Shown piece by piece: positions 57,151 through 64,000 of a stretch of DNA of 64,000 bases; the first letter of the stretch is position 1, and every line of letters starts with the position of its first letter. The stretch comes from Acestrorhynchus altus (lineage: Eukaryota; Chordata; Actinopteri; Characiformes; Acestrorhynchidae), in assembly GCA_034509495.1 (NCBI GenBank), contig CM067507.1:33819860-33883859 (forward strand). Direction: 5' to 3'. Position numbers and translations under genes: made by a program. The notes beneath the pieces were generated by a model. That model was not told where the DNA came from and did no database searches. It worked only from the letters and a program-made list of their open reading frames with translations.

Positions 57151-58138
57151 AAGGCTTATTTGCTTTGACCAAGCCCTGGAAAAGGGTTTCAACTTAATAT
57201 TTGTTGGTTAAACTTTGCTGGGTTGGACAAGCTTTACAGAAAATTAGAAAAAGTCCATTCAACCTAATAAGAAACTCTGTCTCACCAATTCAATGTCATT
57301 AATTTTAGTATTGCACATCCTTTAACCTGCATGAAGGCTTCAAACAAGTGGGTGAAGTGAGGGGACATTTGAGGGGGCTCTCATTCTGAAAACGAATGGA
57401 AATTCTTAATTTCCCCAAACACTCAAGTATTATTTTACAAATTCTTCTCTCACTCATTAATTCATAATTTTAATCATCTTTGATATGCTTTTGCCTTCAC
57501 TGTATCAGGATGTGACAGTGACGGAGCACCATGGAGGTTGTTTCTACCTTTTCAGAATCCAGAAGGTCAGAGTGTTCTGTTGATGGTTGCTGTGGGAAAC
57601 GTGACAGTAGAGTTTCTGTGCTCTTCTATGATGGATCATTGGGCCTAAAGAGTCTGATCTATGGAACAAAAAGCTGTCTAAGGGACAGCTCTTCAGATGG
57701 TCAGTGCATGCCCGATCTATTAATGGCGCAAAAATGATATGCAGAATTCAAATATGCAGGCCCTTTTCAAATCCTTTCATTTCATCTATTTCTTCCTTTT
57801 CACTTTTTCAGAGACGTTAAGATAATACTTAGAACTTCAGTTGTGTTCCCAGAAGGTCACAGAACTGAATAATCATAGATAAGACCAACCATAGATGTCT
57901 TTAATTTTAATATAGCTAAATGAGAAGCCATGCATTTGGAACCCTTTGATTCATATATAATTGTCTAAAGAAGGTTTGGGAGGAGACATCCAACAATGAT
58001 CAAACCCTCACTTTGCTCTTTTGTAGAAGTCTTTGATGCATTCTGGTCTCTCGGCTAATTCTGGTGTCTCTGATACCGCAGAGCTTTTATAACTTTATGA
58101 TTGGGGGATACTATTTTTTATTTGATTGCTGTTTGCAT
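57151..58138. other. Non-coding, one weak open frame
   Basis: The frame at 57,531-57,737 starts at an ATG in fair context ('CACCATGG') but shows no motif. It is probably chance. No named repeat was seen. Confidence 0.35.
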
Positions 58139-58227
58139 TCTCTCTCTCTCTCTCTCTCTCCCCACCCCCCTGTGGGTTGTGAATGTGTTGGCCTATGAAT
58201 ATGAATAGGAATATGAATATGAATAGT
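58139..58227. repeat. Short (CT)n and ATGAAT minisatellite
   Basis: CT at 58,139-58,160, and irregular AATATGAATAGG units at 58,195-58,227. Confidence 0.85.
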
Positions 58228-58599
58228 TTTACTATATGGTGACCCATCTCTCTCTCATCTCTCTAGTCATTCACTAGAACCAGGAGTTTCAAGTGTTCAT
58301 CTTAGTCAGGTTTTGATAAATAACCCAACAAAATATGTGTAAATTCTTCATGTTTAAATTCTCCAGGAAAGCATTTTACAATCTACATTCTTCTAATTTT
58401 ATGCATAATGTCTTCAAATGTTTCCATAATGTTAGTCTTTCTGTAATCAGATCTTGTGGCGAAATCCATTACACATAATATTGCGACACAAACCATTATT
58501 ATGTCACAGGTTTTCAGAACATTCCTGATTATTTCTGTAATATTACAGACTAGCTTTCCTGGAACCTTTTAAAAACATTAATAATGTTTGTCTATCACA
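58228..58599. other. AT-rich non-coding, no recognised feature
   Basis: I see no gene or named repeat here. Confidence 0.4.
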
Positions 58600-59210
58600 A
58601 TTGCTAGCTAGAAGTTGCAGTGGCCTTTCCTGACCTGGTGGCTACAGAAGCCGATGGTGGTTAGAAAGGCAGACACAAAGCAGTGGCAGGTTCAGGTGTG
58701 AACTCATAACAGATGTACAGCAAAGCATTATGGGCAGAGAGAAAGCCCATCCAATTCCCTGTTAGCCCCGAGCAGAAACGGAGAGAGCAGCCACATCTGT
58801 TCTCGATGCGGCTAAGACTGGGCCTGATAAATGATGGCAGAGCCGGAGGTGAGGCAGTTCTCAAAAGCTGCTTATAAGTGACTAATAGAATAAAGCAATA
58901 ACCCGCACCTCGGGGCCGGGGCCTCCGGTGACTGACAAATTCATATGATGGATTATTATTATGGGAATATTAGTATTTGAGTCAACACACAGAAGCCAGT
59001 CTGAGGGCAGTATTTGTCAGTAGGTCACAGTAATGAAATACAATAATACAGTTATATAATTTCGGTTCAGTAATTGATTTTCAAATGTAATGATATTGTG
59101 GGAAGTAAAGGCTATACTTACCACAGATGATATTAGGCGCCAGTGACAGGCACTAATAATGTTCGGTGTTACCGCTGGCCTGACAGAGTGAGAAAATACT
59201 GCTTGGGGAG
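58600..59210. promoter_or_regulatory. Candidate non-coding regulatory block (unverified)
   Basis: Complex sequence with 'GGGCCTGATAAATGATGGCA' near 58,819, a GC-rich step ('CACCTCGGGGCCGGGGCC') and 'CAAATTCATATGATGGATTA' near 58,936. No coding frame with features. Confidence 0.35.
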
Positions 59211-59784
59211 GTATTTAAAAAATTATAAAGCAAATCAAGTGAAAGAAGCTATAAATATGAAAAATATACAGCATTTAATTCATATACTTGTATGTCTCTA
59301 AATATTTTTAAGTCAGATTACATTTGATAGGAGTGTAAAAAACTGCAAACGTGATCATTAAATAATAATAAAATAATAGCTAAATGATAACGTGTTATCA
59401 TAATTAATTAAAATGAAACTTAATTAAAAATATATAATCAGATCCAGGTTTTCTGCTCCCTGGTGGCTTATCCATGCACCACATGCACAAGAAAGGATAC
59501 ATATGGATTTCTAAGGCTGCTCTAAAAGAAGATTATGATGTTAAACAGTTTTGTATCTTTTGTTTTCAATTTGTTAAAAGAAAAGTGTTGTGAAGTGTCA
59601 ACTGTAGTACAAAAATAAAAGCTTGGCGCAGAGTGTTATTTATTTTTCAGAAGGTCAACAACATTCTGATATTAAAATGTTAGACTATTCTTGATTGTTC
59701 AGACTTTAAAGGGTTAATCTTTGAGCCTGTATGGAGCCCCATTCTTCCATATGCACGTTTTTGTAGCTGATATTGAATAATGAG
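59211..59784. other. AT-rich non-coding, no recognised feature
   Basis: 'TGATAACGTGTTATCA' at 59,385-59,400 has 7-bp inverted arms with GATA cores. No gene or named repeat was seen. Confidence 0.4.
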
Positions 59785-59880
59785 TAGCTTCTTCTTCTTC
59801 TTCTTTTGGCTGCTCCCTTTAGGGGACGCCAGAGCCAATCATCATATTTATGATCCACATTATAGTTTTGCACCGGTAAC
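59785..59880. repeat. Retroposon-like fragment (CTTCTTTTGGCTGCTCCC type)
   Basis: 'CTTCTTCTTCTTTTGGCTGC' then 'TCCCTTTAGGGGACGCCAGA' is a word pair widespread in fish non-LTR elements. The body is degraded. Confidence 0.55.
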
Positions 59881-59892
59881 TATTTTTCTCTG

Positions 59893-59894
<2 letters not shown>

Positions 59895-59960
<66 letters not shown>
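59895..59960. repeat. (TA)n microsatellite
   Basis: About 33 uninterrupted TA units. Confidence 0.98.
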
Positions 59961-59963
<3 letters not shown>

Positions 59964-60419
59964 AACACATGTGACTTAATTTTACAATTAACAGATGGTT
60001 TTATAGATGAGTCTATTAAGTCTTATTAGTCTTATTAAACACATACTTTTCTGATTTTACTGTTTTTTTTATGTAGAGAACTTTAAAATCTGGGCTGAGA
60101 AATAAGGCTAAAGTAGAAAAGGACTATTTTTATTCATTCTCAATCATTTAAAAACATGGGACATGCGTTGATTCTTCATATTTTACTGCTGGAATAAATA
60201 ATACATTTAATACCTGAATAATTTTTTTACAATAATAAAGCATTCAATTTTTTTTTTCTTAATTGGGCTGATTGGACTATATATGCAAACATTTAAACAA
60301 TGTGACTTCACAGACTTACTTACTGATTTTGAGAATATTTATTTATGTGTTACTTTTTTGAGGAACTCCAAAAGGCAGAGATGTTAAAAAATAACAAATC
60401 TCCATCTGCTGTCATGTTA
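59961..60419. other. AT-rich non-coding, no recognised feature
   Basis: I see no gene or named repeat here. Confidence 0.4.
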
Positions 60420-61060
60420 AAATAGCCTTTTTTCCGAAACACCGTGACTCGGGAAGACTGATATATGCAGGAAAAAGGATAGAGTAGAAATGGGCTGGCG
60501 AGTTTGTTATGGGCAACTGGCAAGTTAATGATTTCTTAAACAAAAGAGCACTTGATACTCATAATGCATGAGATAAAGTAAAAAAACAAAACAACTGAAA
60601 GGCTGTGAAAGTAACGTCTGCTGCATAATTCTGATGAAAGTTTTCCCGCAGCATATGATTGGAATATTAATTAGCCACATCCATGACTGTCAGATAATAA
60701 CAGTCTCACAGAGCTGAATGGAGTCCGTGACCTGTAAAAAGGCCTATCTATGCCTCCAGCCTGCCAGAGCGCTTTCTTTGGCTGTGGACACAGGACTTTT
60801 TCACACCCCTCCTAAATGTCCCAATTGTCCTTTTGCGAACTATTGTGGCCGGAGTCTATAAAAAAAAAAAAAAAACATCGATTTTTTTTTTTGTAGGAGG
60901 AAAGCAATATTCACAGCCTATTTGGGCCATTTTCCTTAACAGGCCATCAGATGCCCCCACACATGGCGTACTTTCTGTATGTGCTGCTGCAAGAAATGTA
61001 TGTCTTCTCTGGTCCTTTTTTAAAATAGCTTGTGTGTTTGAGTTATAATTACATGACATG
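60420..61060. promoter_or_regulatory. Candidate enhancer block (unverified)
   Basis: Complex sequence with 'GCAAGTTAATGATTTCTTAA', 'TGGAATATTAATTAGCCACA' near 60,659 and 'AAAAAGGCCTATCTATGCC' near 60,736. A homopolymer A run at about 60,860-60,875 and a T run nearby interrupt it. No coding signal. Confidence 0.4.
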
Positions 61061-61094
61061 GACCACAAACATCAGAGAAGAGGATGCAGTAAAG

Positions 61095-61097
<3 letters not shown>

Positions 61098-61148
<51 letters not shown>
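61098..61148. repeat. (CT)n microsatellite
   Basis: About 25 uninterrupted CT units. Confidence 0.98.
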
Positions 61149-61151
<3 letters not shown>

Positions 61152-61379
61152 ACAATTAATCAGCTGTTGACTTTATTGATGAATGTCCAAGGTGGTTTTA
61201 TGACCTTACTAAGTGCTTTGTCTTTTCTGTTCTGCTAAAATTTACACAAAATTGCAAACTTCCAAAAGTGCATCTGTTCTTTACATTGAATACAACAATT
61301 ACAAATAACATATCAAACAAGAATTGTACACTAAAATTGGATAGACATGTTTTGCTGTTGTAAATTTGCCATTTCAGAG

Positions 61380-61580
61380 ATCAATATCTCTATTGCCATC
61401 AGCAATATCTCATCTTTTTCTCACTTTTTAATGTAATGGAAACCTATTAGATCTTTAGACTGTATCAAAATGACCCTGAATTGACCAATAGAAATGCCCA
61501 AAAATGGCTTGGATTAAAATATTTTCACATTGACTTCCATTGAAAGTTAAGAAGGATGTTGCTTCTCCTATAAAGCTGAC
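61380..61580 (+). repeat. Dispersed repeat (family D)
   Basis: 'GAATTGACCAATAGAAATGC', 'CACATTGACTTCCATTGAAA' and 'CTCCTATAAAGCTGACATTT' are shared in part with 31,850-31,920 and 5,140. Confidence 0.55.
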
Positions 61581-61779
61581 ATTTATGCATCTTTCCATGC
61601 AGCAAACGTTATTTAATACATATATTAAAGTAGCTGAAGGTAATCATTCCCTATCGCTGCTACACCTTTCCACACTTTCATGTGACTTCCAGCAAAAAGT
61701 CTCTCTGTAAGACCAGGTTGTGTAACCAAACAGTCAATAAAGCATGACAACAGCCTTTAGACCTTATCAAAGAGGATTT
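61581..61779. other. Non-coding, no recognised feature
   Basis: I see no gene or named repeat here. Confidence 0.4.
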
Positions 61780-62900
61780 TGGGGGTCACTAAGTTCATTG
61801 TATGCTTTGTATGGCGCCTTAAGAAAAGACTGGATGAACTGTTCTCTGGGACTCCCCCCACCCAGAAGTCAGTTGTCGTCCTCCGTGGCCTCTGTGTAGA
61901 AGTTATCACTCATTCACGGCCATTCAGTGGAGCACTAAATACACGAGAACATGCTTTACTTTCACTGTTTATTTACTTACGTGTGTTTTAAGCGTAGATG
62001 ATGCTCTCTGTGAAGAGGTCTACAATTCATTCGGGACTGGAGGCCTATAAGTCAATGCCCTGAATGGCTTCGAAGGCCTGTAGAAAAAGCAGCATCTTTG
62101 AGTAAGAAGCTTGGAAAAAAGGTGGAGAACATAAAATCAGTCAGACTTTCTCTCTTTGTCTTGCTTTTCCTCTCCCTCTTTCTCTCTTTTCTTCTCATTT
62201 TGCAGCTCTGGAGCATTCTGGAAGGGTGCGTAGATATAGTCAAGAATCGAATGCCCCCCTGCTGTTTTAGGGGACGTTAAATTTGGCTTACAATTACGCT
62301 TAGGATCAGCGGTACAGGTTCTTTTTGAGCCTGCTTAAAGCGAGAAGCGCGGCCTGAGCAGCATGCATGAGCATTAGGATGCTGATTCTCCTGACAAATG
62401 AGTGCCAAGCTATGTTTCCAAACCTCCTACATCTTCTCCCGTGAATGCAGCCCCCCTTTCCCCCTTTTCCCCCCATTTTTTGGAAAGAAGATTTTTCGTA
62501 AGTAGACAGACTTCTGGCGAAATGTATCTTCTTCCATGAAAACACACATAGACTGAAATGTTCATTAGCTGGAGCTTATTTTTCTCGCTCACAGCTAAAT
62601 TATGCTCAGAAGATTAACACCTCTGGATACATCAGACGTAAATAAAAAAAATGTAGATCCTAATCTTTTGGAACAGTGAAAGGAGGATTAGGGTGCCTTC
62701 ACTTCACAAATGCTTAGCTGAGTTTTGAGGACAGAGGGAAGATGACAGGAGGAAGAGTGGGCTGCAGAGAATGAGTTAAATCAGAGTCTGATGACGTCGT
62801 CACCACCACAGCCAGGCCAGATACTCACGCAAGGAAGCTAATAGAGCCGCAGGACAGCAAGGCAGAGACACGTCCTGCTGTTTTCTCCCTCAGCTAGTAC
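61780..62900. promoter_or_regulatory. Candidate non-coding regulatory block (unverified)
   Basis: About 1.1 kb of complex sequence. Overlapping frames occur on both strands without motifs. Notable words are 'TGAGCATTAGGATGCTGATT' near 62,368 and 'GAAATGTTCATTAGCTGGAG' near 62,555. A pyrimidine-rich part (62,150-62,195) lies inside. Confidence 0.33.
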
Positions 62901-63489
62901 AGCACAAGGATGCTCTGCCACGGAGAGTGACCGGATGGATAAACACTGCCAATCAGAATCACAAACGCTTCACTTGGAATTACTTCACTAAAATTAGTGC
63001 CTAAATAACTGGACAATAGAATATAAAAGCAAACTAATATAGAAACCAATAAACATCACACACGTATAAACAAAATCAACATCGGCAGAAAGGGTCATAT
63101 TGACGTCATGTCACAGAGAGACTTCTGTGTGTAAAACGAGTATAAAGAACCCCTTACGGTACTCGAAACCTGTACCTAAAACTGGTACCAGGTTCTAAAT
63201 AATAAAATTTACTCTTTCAGACCTGAATTATATTCCAGTGATGAAAAATAAACTAAGAATACAATTTTCTGTCTGTAATGCATTTAAAATCAAAACTTGG
63301 TAAAAACAAAAAACACATTTTTCATGCAATTCAGCAACATTTATGTCCATCACAGCATCAATTGAAATGTATTAGATGATTTTAAAGAATGAAAAGGTTT
63401 GCATTAAGGCCTATTTCTGTACAGAGGCCTCAGTCCTCAGTCTCAATTTCCTGATATGGCTGCCCATCCAAGTTCAGAATGTTATTAGA
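62901..63489. other. Non-coding, no recognised feature
   Basis: I see no gene or named repeat here. Confidence 0.4.
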
Positions 63490-64000
63490 CTAACTGATTG
63501 GTAGGAAACCCTTTTTCAATGTTGTCGCACAGCTGGAAAATGTTCCACTAATAAAGGAGTATAAACAGGAGCTCAACACTCTTGGTTAGTTTAGTATCTG
63601 AAGCATCAGTAGTTGTTGGCTTGCTTACAGGCTCAAAATGGTCAGAAATAACCCACTTTCTTTAGAGACACATCAGTCTATTGTTGTTAAAGGAAGGCTA
63701 CTTGATGCAAGAACTGCTCAACTGTGCATGAAGATAAACATCTTATAGTGTGCAGTTTGAGACAAAGACAGCTCACAGGTTGTCAATTGAAACTGCACTA
63801 AATGGCACCCGTCAAACACCAGTGAAGAGTGAACTTCATGGTAGAATTAAGACAGTGGAGGAAAATGCCACACTGCCCACTGGCCTATTAAAAGAAAAGA
63901 CTGCAATGGGACAAAGTGAGAAGACATTGGACAAAAGAGGATTAGAAGAAGGTTTGGTGGATGAATGAGTGAACGTTTCAAGTTGTTGGATCAAACAGAA
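63490..64000 (+). mobile_element. Tc1-type transposon with broken transposase, cut by window end
   Basis: The 5' non-coding part ('GTCGCACAGCTGGAAAATGT', 'GAAGCATCAGTAGTTGTTGG') leads to an ATG at 63,638. The frame reads 'MVRNNPLSLETHQSIVV', like the start of a fish Tc1-type transposase (MARNKDLSSETRQSILV). A frame change then occurs and the helix-turn-helix part is largely deleted. Later pieces 'GTCAAACACCAGTGAAGAGT' and 'GGATTAGAAGAAGGTTTGGT' keep the family's order. The catalytic part would lie beyond the window. It is inactive as seen. Confidence 0.75.

Noticed and set aside
57531..57737. Open frame starting in a CACCATGG context
   Set aside because: No recognisable motif, and no splice or promoter context I can support.

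Overview
The window is vertebrate nuclear DNA, most likely from a teleost fish and probably an otophysan (characin, catfish or carp-like). The reasons are very frequent long CA/TG and GA/CT microsatellites, several degraded Tc1/IS630-mariner transposons of fish type, fish-type tRNA-derived SINEs, and an abundant short non-autonomous element whose ends read 'TATGGACAAAAGTATTGGGAC'-like. The lineage call rests on remembered repeat families, not on alignment. No intact host protein-coding gene, rRNA or tRNA gene, CRISPR array or virus was found. Nearly all open frames are low-complexity (His-Thr, Val-Cys, Arg-Glu or Leu-Ser runs read through microsatellites) or chance frames. The only recognisable coding relics are broken transposase pieces and one reverse-transcriptase tail. 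One short frame at 46,490-46,696 (minus) has ordinary protein-like composition and I do not recognise it.

Layout. About 0-19 kb is repeat-rich: microsatellites, copies of the short element, foldback elements, SINEs, Tc1 and LINE scraps, and a hairpin-capable inverted repeat around a CA tract near 17.7 kb. About 19.6-21.2 kb is a long complex non-coding block with overlapping POU-type octamers. About 21.2-25.4 kb is again repeats, including a roughly 0.9 kb dispersed unit and an internally deleted IS630/Tc1 element. About 25.4-27.8 kb is a second long complex block. Further complex, repeat-poor blocks lie near 30.2-31.0, 32.5-33.2, 34.7-35.5, 37.3-37.6, 40.5-41.4, 47.2-48.6, 53.2-54.2, 55.8-56.1, 58.6-59.2, 60.4-61.0 and 61.8-62.9 kb. 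Repeats fill the spaces between them, including a deleted Tc1 transposon at 42.1-43.3 kb. The window ends inside another Tc1-like element (63.5-64.0 kb).

Interpretation. Complex, gene-free blocks rich in TAATTA and ATGCAAAT-type motifs, spaced between young repeats, are what a developmental-regulator gene desert or very large intron looks like. Conservation cannot be tested from one sequence, so each block is only a candidate enhancer or conserved non-coding element. I found no convincing undescribed molecular system. The items most worth checking are the candidate regulatory blocks, the unrecognised frame at 46.5 kb, the recurrent 0.9 kb dispersed unit and the structured repeats.
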